A stretch of 64,000 nt of DNA from the NCBI RefSeq assembly GCF_000524195.1, contig NW_020170381.1, forward strand, positions 199,318 to 263,317, given 5' to 3'. A program made the position numbers and the translations under genes. Under the pieces are notes generated by a model. It saw only the letters and a program-made list of their open reading frames with translations. It had not been told where the DNA came from and ran no database searches. This document shows positions 24,701-35,100 of this stretch, in pieces. Position 1 is the stretch's first letter. Each line of letters begins with the position of its first letter. The DNA is from Echinococcus granulosus (lineage: Eukaryota > Platyhelminthes > Cestoda > Cyclophyllidea > Taeniidae).

Positions 24701-26349
24701 TCCAAACCACAACGTACTAAATGTGCGATTTGTTGCATTTTTTTGCTTTAATTCATCTGGTGATTGGTATGCGAGCACTTCACATATTTCGCTGAACATG
24801 CTTGCCTTGGATACGAGGCACTTTAGTAAACTAGGCTTTTGAAAGCACAGATTGAGAATAAGATCAATAATTAAAATGACAGAAGGCCCGTTGAATTGGT
24901 TAAACAACTGACTGTTGACTTCCATTGAGGAGAGTAAACCAAGACCTTCGGTAGCCTCAACAGCTGAAAATTGCGATTATTCCACTTAAAATGGGGGTTT
25001 TATCCATCTCATTTAACGCAAAATATAATCAAGATGTTTAAAATGGGGTTGCAACCTAGGACAGTACTGAGTCAGGTAGATTAATAAAAGTAAGTGCAAA
25101 TAATGAAACATGGTAAAAAATCCGCACGTGCAAGCTTGGAGAAGTGACTGAAGGATTCCATGTCTGACATCAGCAAAAATAGCAAGCATTCGAGTAAACG
25201 GTCACCATTTAAGGCCTCATTCATACAGCCAAGATGCACCGAATATTTGAGGTAGAAATTCACAATATTGTTTAGGCTTTCTAGGGCGCCAAATTTAACA
25301 ATGGCATCACGATGAAGGGATAAGTTAAGTAACTTGAAAATCCACCGTCGAAGATCTTGCACCTTTTGACCAGTTGCCCTTTTCTCAGATAACGTAAAAT
25401 TAGTCGACCTTCTAAGGGTTTTTTTGAACCATGAATCGATACATTTTGAAAGACGACACATAATGTTCAATCCGGATCTATAAGTGAAAGTTGCATAGAT
25501 GGTACTGGTGTTTCCATTTGGACTTGTAAAAAATGTAGTCTTTAAGATTTCACCTCCAAACAACATCATGATTGATCTGAATTTCGTATCCAGACCAGAG
25601 TTATGCTTAAAATAATATACTTGGGATAAAATAAGGGGAAAATAATCATACAAATATTATTAACAGTCAATTTTGAGGTGATGATGCAATGTTCTGAAAA
25701 GGTAAGCACAAATGTTCTCACACGCTATGGTGTCGATTGGGATTGGCAGGGGAAAAACTATTTACAGAAAATCGTTTCTAAAAGCTACAAAAGTTACCAT
25801 GATTACAATCACAAATCATTACATTGTACAGTAATCAAACGTACACCAATGTGTCATGATGAATCTTCGTCCAATTCATTAAAATAAAATCAAAGAGATG
25901 ATGAATGCCATCAATCATTCTAATGTGAATGTCTTTTCTTGCACATTCATCGATGAACTTTAACCAATATAAACGACTATTCCTACCTTTATTAGCTGCT
26001 GGGCAAGATCGCTCTCGATTTTGCTATTAAGATCGCATCGAGATATTCGATGCGCAATAGCGCAAAACAGTGATTCTTGATCTGTCAAGGAAGCAATTGT
26101 GTCAAACGGTAATAGCTGTACGTAGTATGTCATAACTCGAGCCGCTGTTTCAAGAACAATAGTCTCAACAGATGCATCAAGAAAGAAGTTGACCAAGATT
26201 GGAACAAAACTCGTGGGAGGATAAAATTTTTTGAGTGAATCAGCACTTTCTGCCTGTAGCACAATTGAGGATAGCTGCTCCAGTGCTGCTAAATTCAAAT
26301 CTAAATTATCATTTGCCTGAAGCAATTCTGCCAAAATGCTGGCTTCCAT
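6552..26349 (-). CDS. HECTD1: HECTD1-type HECT E3 ubiquitin-protein ligase, complete
   Basis: About 30 exons, read from high to low: 26349-25987, 25957-25847, 25605-25128, 24963-24718, 24532-24182, 23889-23551, 23126-23015, 22682-22517, 22341-22129, 21567-21186, 20851-20017, 19848-19578, 19480-19154, 18710-18555, 18114-17873, 17668-17494, 17181-16753, 16301-15987, 15922-15569, 14951-14763, 14475-13891, 13304-13098, 13024-12612, 12214-11931, 10999-10681, 9476-9230, 8383-8108, 7412-7223, 7053-6767, 6701-6552. Phases agree throughout, giving about 3,003 residues (human about 2,610). Order: armadillo-like N-terminus (LAALEQLSSIV, ETAARVMTYYVQL), ankyrin repeats (ETPLHVAA, near residue 570), SAD1/UNC-like beta domain (residues 1590-1840; PWIFIDTGF, NIEFYGCL), MIB/HERC2-like domain (IKPGIIVVLKNF, LSRVESGYATVAWF), and C-terminal HECT domain (EEGTGLGPTMEFYALI, LPPGGFRNLHP, SVNTCMHYLKLPEY, ending GFFLN). 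It transfers ubiquitin from E2 to substrate through the HECT cysteine. Start ATG at 26349 follows alignment to the family N-terminus. Least certain ends: 25605, 17494, 15569 and 10681. Confidence 0.94.
8384..9229 (-). other. HECTD1 intron within the HECT domain
   Basis: About 850 bases between the exons ending ALAKCLQ and starting DQRRMDL. It is AT-rich with no coding signal on either strand. Confidence 0.7.
9477..10680 (-). other. HECTD1 intron within the HECT N-lobe
   Basis: About 1.2 kb between GLGPTMEFYALISAE and the exon starting RKSHCIWVADY. The 5' end of this intron is uncertain: a weak GTTGAT donor keeps the phase, while the better-looking GTTTCC donor does not. Nothing else was recognised in it. 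Confidence 0.55.
11000..11930 (-). other. HECTD1 intron before the HECT domain
   Basis: About 930 AT-rich bases between the exon that begins with a short polyglutamine run (TWLQQQQQRQ) and the exon starting SLNRLPHPQ. No gene or repeat was recognised. Confidence 0.65.
20017..20851 (-). other. HECTD1: Large lineage-specific HECTD1 exon with a cysteine cluster
   Basis: This 835-base exon (phase 1 in, phase 2 out) encodes about 278 residues at the place where vertebrate HECTD1 has a short conserved linker. It begins with a tight cysteine group (CQACIMRTCGCKAG, then another Cys 10-12 residues on), followed by a long Ser/Thr/Lys-rich, probably disordered stretch. Near the end FGGVRFFGTDGSLIYRANAF may resemble the conserved beta segment. 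I do not recognise the cysteine cluster as a known zinc finger. Confidence 0.7.
23551..23889 (-). other. HECTD1: HECTD1 ankyrin-repeat exon
   Basis: This 339-base exon is entered and left in phase 1. It encodes about two and a half ankyrin units: GGRSLLASAV..., GLKETPLHVAASQSDLESLR, and LLRDTLGRTPRECC. It matches the position of the ankyrin repeats in animal HECTD1, between the N-terminal armadillo-like region and the central beta domains. In the family these repeats bind partner proteins. Confidence 0.85.
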
Positions 26350-27434
26350 CACGTTGTAACTCCAAACACGTTATCGCGCGACCCATTTAGCACGTCTCTC
26401 CAGCAATTACAGCTTTAAACAAAGTGTGATTATTTTCAAATAAGGAGACAATGCAAAATTCAGGACGAAATATAGGCTCCTGAAACTAAAGACAAAATTT
26501 TGCCTTCAGACATTAGCAAAGCTGCCACCACAAGTTGTAGACATTAATGAATAAGATAAATTTAGATAGAATATATCTCAAAATGAATAGCCTCAGGAGA
26601 AGCTTCACTTTATCTTGTCGTTATTTAAATACCTGGCGCCCAATGTAATACTCACGGTATTGCTTTATTTGTTTAACTTTCGGTTTAAGTAAAGGCCCTC
26701 CTTGTCTTGGCGATTATACCTAGCCGGGTGAGCTGGCCTCTGGGAGATGTTAGCACCCCTAATACCTTCTGAATATCAGATATGTGCATATATTCTGCCC
26801 GAGCATTATATCTTCTTTCGTCCCCAAAGGCGATGCAAGCATATGCGAACAAAACCTTTATTATAAATGCAAGTTACTCACCATTCGTATAATTGGGGGT
26901 AACTTCTCTTATCTTTAGTATGAAACTGCACATGGATGACAAAACTCATTTTTGAACCCCAACTGATTTGGAAGCACTTGAAAATACTCACATTTGCTGC
27001 ATCGTCAAAATAATAGAGTATTTTTTTACATGAAATATGCAACAAAAGTGCGAATCAAGTTTACACAAGTGCAGTGACTTGCACAAAAGTACTTTTTGTT
27101 GCGTCCCTTGTCCCAATATTGGATGATTTGACAAGATTTTGTTGTGATTAAACAGACATTTCCCAAGCCCACAGTTCTTTGGGTTTGTCGCATCAGTCTG
27201 CACTCAATTTCTGATACCATCATCTCTTCCCCTTTAGCGTTGTTGGCCTTGACGGTTTAAATTAGGTTTTATAAATAAACCTCTTTTTGAAGGCGGAACT
27301 GAGGTATTGGGCCTCTAACACGCATAAAGTAACAGACGTTTGGCATGAAATTAATGATCTGATCATTGATACAATGATGAACTCGTTTAGTTTTAAAGTG
27401 AGATTTCCGGTCTCTGCCCACAAGTGACTTACAG
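26350..27434. promoter_or_regulatory. Divergent promoter region between HECTD1 and the spectrin/Ig gene
   Basis: The two ATG codons point away from each other and are 1.09 kb apart, so this interval must hold both 5' regions. A TATAAATA box-like sequence lies at 27270-27277 on the plus strand, about 160 bases before the plus-strand ATG. A less AT-rich patch near 26690-26760 (GCCGGGTGAGCTGGCCTCTG) is the only other notable feature. It was compared by eye with remembered snRNA sequences and did not match. Confidence 0.5.
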
Positions 27435-30400
27435 ATGCGCCACTGGATTAACAGTACTGGAAGTGATAAACTCAATCTTCAGGATCAGCTACCGCATAAC
27501 TTAACTGAGGCACTGAAAATGCGGAAACAGCATGAAAAACTTGAGCTCAGGTTTTTGGTATCCTTGTGTCATTATTTGTTTATGAGTGACTTCGCAGAAT
27601 TATCTGGCGGAGTACGCATCAATGAAAGACACATGTTTGAAGGATTCGCAGATTGGTTCACTTTCGGAATTAGACTCAAATATTACAAATTTTATAGAAA
27701 AACTCAACCTGAAGACGCAGTTTGTTGTTTCCTGCTTTACTTACTTCCGAGTACAAGATGAAGTGAGTTCTTGTTCCATCTTAAATTTTAGCTTCGGAGT
27801 CTTCTTGATGATGTTGAAAATGCAACAAAGGGGTCCGATTTATTCAGTCTAAAATCTGTCTTACGTGCTATTACTTGTTTGGATCGAGGAATGATGTCTT
27901 CCAGTTCAAAAATAGCACTACTTTCGCATGAACTGCAGCGTTTGAAGATAATGTTAGAACCCGAGGACAACAAATATTTTTATCAACTTATGGACAGATT
28001 TCGGGAGGTATGTCAATTGACTGCCAACGCTCAGCAAATCATGAACCTAAGAAAACTAGTCCTATTTAAGGAGCGGCGAGTAAGCAATATTTCTTATTAA
28101 GTTCTAATTTAAGCACAAGTCTTTGCATATTCATTGCTAGTATGCGTCTTCTACCCCATTTTTTGTCCTGATTTGTATGCTGATAAGAGGTGCAATAACC
28201 ATGATACTCTGCAGATTTTAGAATGTGAAGAAAAAATAAATTCAACGGTTGCATTCTTGAGAGATACTGAACTCGAAGTTAATTCAATTTATGCAAGCGA
28301 ATTTGTTGGGAAAACAGCATTTGAGTCTGCAGCACTCGTCAAGACATATCACAATTTTGCCGGGATATTTCAAGTTAGTTTTGTTTGGAGTATGTAAGCC
28401 TACTTTTGCTAAATAAAATAACTCGTGTGGCTTGCTTGTAGGCTACCTTCAGCAGATGTCAGCATTTATTCGATGTATACCGTAGAATGTGCACTATTGA
28501 TGACCGTCAATTGTGTAAACAAATCGTGTCCACTAAGGCCCACCTTTCAAAGCATTACGCCAAATTATGCAAGAAAATTGAAGAGATAATTAGACTTACA
28601 TCGTATTCCGAATCTTTTTACATGGCAGCTGACTCAGTAAGTACAATGACTTCGTGTGCAGAGATTGTGGCTTAGGATAGAAAGTGTCATTTAGATATTA
28701 TCGGACGCTGCTGATATAATATTTGGTGTTTTTTTATAGTTACTTGAAACTGTCAGAAATGCACTTCTTCATATCTGTACTCAACTGCCTTCTGATAATA
28801 CAGCTATCATGTTAGAAGAATTGAACAATGAATTCCAAAATTTAAGAAAATTTGGAGCCAGCATATTGGACAATATAGAATGTGTACCGGAGATGTAAGT
28901 AATCCCCTAATCGATGCTTCCTATCCTCGTTTGATAGTGTTTTTTTCTAAATTTCATTTGTAATGTAACAAATTCTTTTAGACAAATCACAGCATCTGGA
29001 AAAGTGAAGACGCGTATCCAGTTAAAACTGTATATTGTCTGCCTCAAACTTCAAGAATACGAAAGAAAAACAACAGGAAATGTCAGTAATCTCTTTAACT
29101 GTCCCGATAATTTCGCATTACATTGGTATCACAGCCAGTCGCCAGTGTTGGCTCAACAAAGTATGAAAATTAAGCGGTCACTTTCGCAAATCGAAACCTC
29201 GTCAGGCCACATTTCCCACCACTCTCAATGTCTATTGTCGCTTCCATCAAAGCTTGCAAAGTCCAGATCGAATACTCTCATTTCTGATGCCAGTTACGGG
29301 AAAAATATGGAGAATGTAAGCTAGCATAACGTTCAGTTTGATGTTCCTTTAATTTTTCATTTTTGGGATGTATTGAACCACATACTTCAAGAAAATAATG
29401 AATGTCCGATTCGTTTTATTGCAAAGGGAGCTGATAACTGATATTTCTGCACTGATAGGCATGAACTTGTATTATAACTGTAAACAGCACGCCTAGTGCG
29501 TGCAATCTATCGTATAAACTGCAAAATGGATTAGTATGTGTTCCTTTTCTATCATTTATTATATGACTAAGGTTCAGTCAGGGTTGCGAACGAGGAACTT
29601 GTGGCACAAGCTTTTCGAGAGTACCTCAAACATTCCTGTCTCGTAATCTTCGACCATTTAAATCAGTCCTCCTTAATGTTTCAGTTTGTCCGTCACCTAA
29701 ACGGATTAGCGCAAACACATATTGTTCCCATGAATACAGGCACCACTGATGATGCAGATAAGACTCTTCAGAGCATAGAGGCAGCGAAAATCTTGGCGGA
29801 TGCGGAGTGGAGGAAGTTGGGATCTCGAGTCGGGCTCATGGATGATCGAAATGTGGTTGCCAAACTTTACAGCATCTGGCTCTCACAGTTGACTGGGAAA
29901 CGCGAAGGTGTACTTCAACGCAAACGGTTACTTTCGCGCATTTTAGAGCTGGGACATGATTTTAATGCTTGTAGTCGAAAGCTGGAACAACTTATTAATG
30001 CGGCCTGCTGTCCTGATGGAGCTAAATCCTCAAGGGATTACCTAAAAAAACTGGAAACCATCAATTCTGAAGTGATGCGCCTAAGGAACACTGTTCCTGT
30101 GAGCTTTTTCTACATCTACTTGAATCGACTTCTATATGATAATGTGCAACAGAGAACTGGAATTCATCCTTTTGCTTTTAAGTAACGATATATTCGGTCA
30201 GTATAGATTTTGATCTATGGGTAATCCCAAGCTATTTCAATGCACAAAATCGACCTCGATAATACACAAACGCTTTGATTCCTGCTGGTGCATTTTGCTC
30301 AGAGCATTGTGAAACGTTTACTTGGCATAGTTTTTGCTCTTAGTGCAAATTTTTGATACCCTATCTAATGACCACAATTAATAGGATTGCAGATTATCAT

Positions 30401-32183
30401 TAGCGAGCATTTAAAAACGTTAGTTTGAGGTAAATAGTTCACTTAATTAGTGCAGTTTGTTTTGTAACATATATTTTACACTTTATATGTAAGGCCCAGG
30501 AGGAAGTCATGGAGGCCCTTAGCAACGATGTGAAGACCGTTTTCAACGCTGAGACACCCACAGATTTGAGCAAGGTGCAGCAAGTGTGGAGCAGCTATGT
30601 GCAAGAATTATGCAAATTCGAATCAATCCTACCGACACTGATGCAGGTAGGTTCATTGGTTTATCCAGTATCTACTTTGTTTAGTAATCAATCATGAAGT
30701 AAATAATAGTAGATATATATAATGTGAAGTGATAAATTGCTAAAGAGGAGAAATAGAAATAAATAAGATTATTAAGAGTGTTAATTGTTTACTAAGCATA
30801 TAAGAACAAATAATTTACGAATAATGCCTCAGTCTCGCAGCATAAATTTGATGCCGTTTGTGTAGTCCCTTTCGAGGTGGTACCACAAAACCAGGTGCCG
30901 ATGAAAAGAAACCGAAAGATTTAAAGTTGTTGCTCGCACAGATATTTATTTGCACCAATGGAGGTAATAAAATGCTCTCTCTTTTAATTCCAACGTGGTG
31001 GAATTGTCCCTTTAAAGCGTAATAAATAGAGGAGGTGACTTGCAACAGTTTGAGCGCCATGATTTCATGTTTTATGATGCTGTATCGACAAAGTACACTT
31101 CCCCACCCGTAAACGAAGGCTACTTATGGGCACCATTTCACTGACCGCAAAGCATGTGGTCACGTTGTGAGGACACACCAACCTTCAGTATGAAGTTCAT
31201 CGAAAACAACTTCTTCGATTGGGTACTTGTGTCGCTTCTACAAAACAATAATGTACTCTCTCTAATCAGAACTCCCAACTCCTTGCGGCAGCTCACGGAT
31301 TCACGAACAGTTTACAGTCGAAATTCGATGGCATTATACAAGACTCAGAATCTCTTAAAGAAGTCCAGGTAGGTGAAGCTTTTAGTAAGTTTTCAGTATT
31401 TACGTAAAGGGGAAAAATTATACCTAAGTGCAATGACAGTAACACAACAAGGAAAAGAAAATCAGCACCTTATTTAATTACTATATTTTAAGTGCTTATG
31501 ATTAGAATACATCACTTTGATTTTCAGAACTGGTGATAGTACCCACATGCATATTGCTTGCTTAGAATTTGAAAAGTCACGCTATGATGTATTAAGCTTT
31601 CAAATGGATGATAACTTAAACGAGACATTTTAATGCTGGAATTTAAAAAATGCGACAAAGTCCTTCACTGTATGCTAACAAATCCAATATATCCTCTATC
31701 TTAAGGAGTGTATCTTCGTACATTTCTTCCCCCAGTCTACCTCATTGCAACTATGAACGATAGATTCATATACATTTACTGTTTACATTTGGGTTGATGT
31801 TGATGCAGTGGTGTATTTGTGAACGCCCCTTGTGTTTCGCATTTAGCAAGAGGCGGCTCGATTACAGAAGGATATAGAACACCACCTGAATTCTATTGAA
31901 AACCCGCTTGGTCCTATACTCAACAAGGCGTCTGTCGAAGGACTTCAGTCGGCCTTGGGTACACTACAAGAAGTCGGTGAGGAGGTAGAGATAATGACAA
32001 CTAATCTGAACAACTGCATGAAACCAAATGGATCGCCAAACTCGGATTGTTCACCACCTCTACACCACCATGGCCTCTATAATGATCATCAAGAATATGG
32101 AAATAGTAGGGACTCTCAGCAGTCTTCTTGGGAATTGCGTGCCAATACGTTGGGATATGAGAATGATGCATCTTTCACCGAAG
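27435..32183 (+). other. Spectrin-type helical repeat region of the spectrin/Ig gene
   Basis: Ten exons encode long amphipathic helices rich in Leu, Glu, Lys and Gln. Most junctions are in phase 0, as expected of modular helical repeats. The length (about 800 residues) suggests roughly seven repeats. The segment around 29000-29315 is less helical, with a Ser-rich loop. The join from 29315 (phase 0) to the exon ending 30098 does not match the best acceptor (29577, which needs phase 1), so a small exon is probably missing or the weak acceptor at 29594 is used. Confidence 0.75.
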
Positions 32184-35100
32184 GTGATATTAGAATTCAT
32201 TTTTCTTTAGGAAGTACCATGAATTGACAATTGCGATTTGGTTATCATTTGAAGATGAATCTAGCAATGAATTGCAAAACAAAGATGATGAAGAGATTGA
32301 TTTTGTGGTTTATTATTCTTACAAGACCGCCTTTCGTATTTGTCATGGATTACGCACTTTTCTCATTCTCACCAACCCGAATAATTAAATTAAATCGTAG
32401 TTTATTTGACCATATTAAGTTAAGTATTATTTCATTAGATGCGATAATCATATTTCAAAATAAAATAAGCTATCTATAAATTGCCGTAATAGATAAGCAA
32501 ATGAAACTTGATCTGGGCTCTAGACTCGATTCGAAGCGAACTATCTTAAAATGATTGACTAATAGTTAGTTGAAGTCTGCCTAAACTAAACGGATTTCAT
32601 TACGTCTGATGTTTATGTGAACGTTGAATTTCCTGAAAAACTACAGACATCAGTGATGAATAAATGTGCAACGTAATTAGTGGCATAAAGAAATTGCGGC
32701 GTTTTGACTTAAAATAAGGCTATGCTGAAAAGAATATCAAGCGGGATTATAATGTCATGGTTCTTAATCTTCTCCTATTGCTTAAGCCACAGAACTCGGG
32801 CTCCTGCCTCTCAGTGAGGCGTTTTTTCCTTTCATTCTGGGAATTCCTCCTTTATAGGGATTATCCCCCATTTTCCATATGTAATGCTTAAAAATATTCG
32901 AAAAATGCCTTTTTAATTACGAGAACACTATGTAAATCTGAAAGATGTCCTCATGCATGCTTAGCGCGAATTTTAAATGTTAGATACTCCTGCATTCCAT
33001 TGCGCTTTTAAAAATTTTGCCAATAGCGCCTCTGGAAAGCTAGTCGCATATTCCACTACCTTCTCAATTTATATTCTAAATGCGACCAGTTGAATAAGTC
33101 TGTTAAAACTTAACAAATTATGCAACTATTGTGATTTTGTGAATTATTCAGATGAAATATATTTTACCAAGCGATCGGATGCAATGCATGCCACGCCAGG
33201 GGGTTCCATCACGATACATTGCACCTTTCACGAATTTGACGCGGAGCCAATCGTTAAATGGTCATTCGTTCCCGCCCATCACCCTTCTGATGAAGGTGAA
33301 TTCGCTGAGTCCTTTCTTGCCTCAACAACAATACCTCGCAACGATGCAAAAAACGCATCTCTTTTAATACCTAACGTCTTATACAAGCATGCCGGTCAGT
33401 ACATTGTTACAATTACACACCCACGAACTGACAAGCAAATAACAAGCTCTTGTAAGTATTTTTCTACTGATAATTAGCCACTAGAATGTATTTATTACGC
33501 GGGGTTATTTTTTAGCCACACTACACGTTAGACCCAAATTAAAGCGCGGCCTTACCGATTTAAGCGCAATCGTTGATGGCAATAAATGCACAGTTACCGG
33601 AAAAGAGGTTGCATTTTTCTTGGAATATGGTGGATTCGATAAGATACCCTCTCAAGTTGTCTGGTTGCACAATGGTAGACCGATTGACCCAACAAAATGG
33701 ACTGTTTCCATCAGTCTGCTAACGACGCGAATCAAGTCGGACTGTCTGAAATCGGTCGACGAGGGCCAGTACACTTGTCAGGTTATCGACGATGAACTTG
33801 ATGTCAAGTTAGAATCATCAGGTAAAGTAAACTCTATCTCAATCAGGGAAATCCTTACATCATTCCATTTATTTCGCATGGATTGAAAAGTATTTAACCT
33901 CATTTATTTCGCCTCATATAGGCGAGCATTAATTAGGAATCCAAACCATGGGTGACCACATAATGAGACTATTAAGGACATAGGATTCATTACAGTTATT
34001 TAATTAACTGTTTTAACGAACGATGATGAGCATTCTCGGGAATCACTTGTGGGAGTTATTGGGGAAAAAAGTGATTATAGTTTACTGTACTTTCGTTAAT
34101 ATTTAAATAGTGTCTGGATGGTAAGATAAGTTCCATTATCGTTTCCATGTTTGTCATTTACCACAACTGAATGTGATTACTTTAAATCATGTGTAGTTGT
34201 GTCACGTAAATACCTTATCTTACCTTCTCAATATTCAATTTTTCCGAAACTGCCCATCGCCACGGGATGTGTTGCTCTCTTTACCGTGAAAACTTCGCCC
34301 TAAATTAAAACGAATTGTGGGAACTGCTGGAATTATTCATGATGCTATTTTGTCACGCCCTCTGAATGTATTTCTGATTTGTCGTTGCGCGAGTGTTTAT
34401 TGGGAGTTACTTTCCCATCATGGTAGGGCTGACTGCATTATATTTTGAAGTAAGTGAACACCTCATGAAATCGATTGGCGGTAATGGTTGAATCGAAGTG
34501 AGTGTAAACCCGTTGAAACATTTTTAGTAGCTAGACTGAAATAATTGAGGAAAGTAAACTATCTTATAGCGTGCTCTATTTCGGTAAATCCTCTGTGCTT
34601 CAAATCATTTATCCCATGTCAGCGAGAGGTGAAAAGTGCTCGCCTTTGAAATCTCCATTCAAATGGTGATTATTTCGTATTCTGTGCTCCGTGAGGTAGA
34701 ATCATATGGTAGTAAGGTGGGAGATCGAATTCATCACTCCATTTACAAATTCTTGTTTTTGCTCTGATTGGCACAATCCTACAATCAATGAACGCTAAGA
34801 AGTTTTTTAGGTGTGGAAATCATATTACTAATAATATAATCTACAGTCTATTACCTTTTTTGTAAAAATCCAAACAATTGTCATGACGCTTGTTTCGAAA
34901 CTGCGTCAATTACCCATATCACTTCACATTGCGGCAAGACATAGTGCTTTCTTTAGCTAGTTTTTAGTGAAGATTGTTTTTAAATTGTGGGCTAATTAGT
35001 TTAGATATGCCTTATCAAATAAGAAGATGGGTATTTGATAATATCATTAAAGACGAGACTGCTATGCATACCTGACGTGGAACTCTCTTGCACCGTGAAG

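Noticed and set aside
25678..25887. Plus-strand ORF opposite HECTD1 exon 2
   Set aside because: The minus strand at 25957-25847 encodes a segment that aligns with HECTD1 and joins exon 1 in phase, so the plus ORF is a shadow.
26690..26790. GC-richer patch suspected to be an snRNA
   Set aside because: It does not match U1, U2, U4, U5 or U6 as remembered, and no Sm-like site or conserved 5' end was found.
32225..32227. TGA as the true end of a separate spectrin-only gene
   Set aside because: The donor at 32184 and the acceptor at 33151 share phase 1 and form a continuous Asp codon, so a fused gene is the simpler model. The stop is kept only as a possible isoform end.
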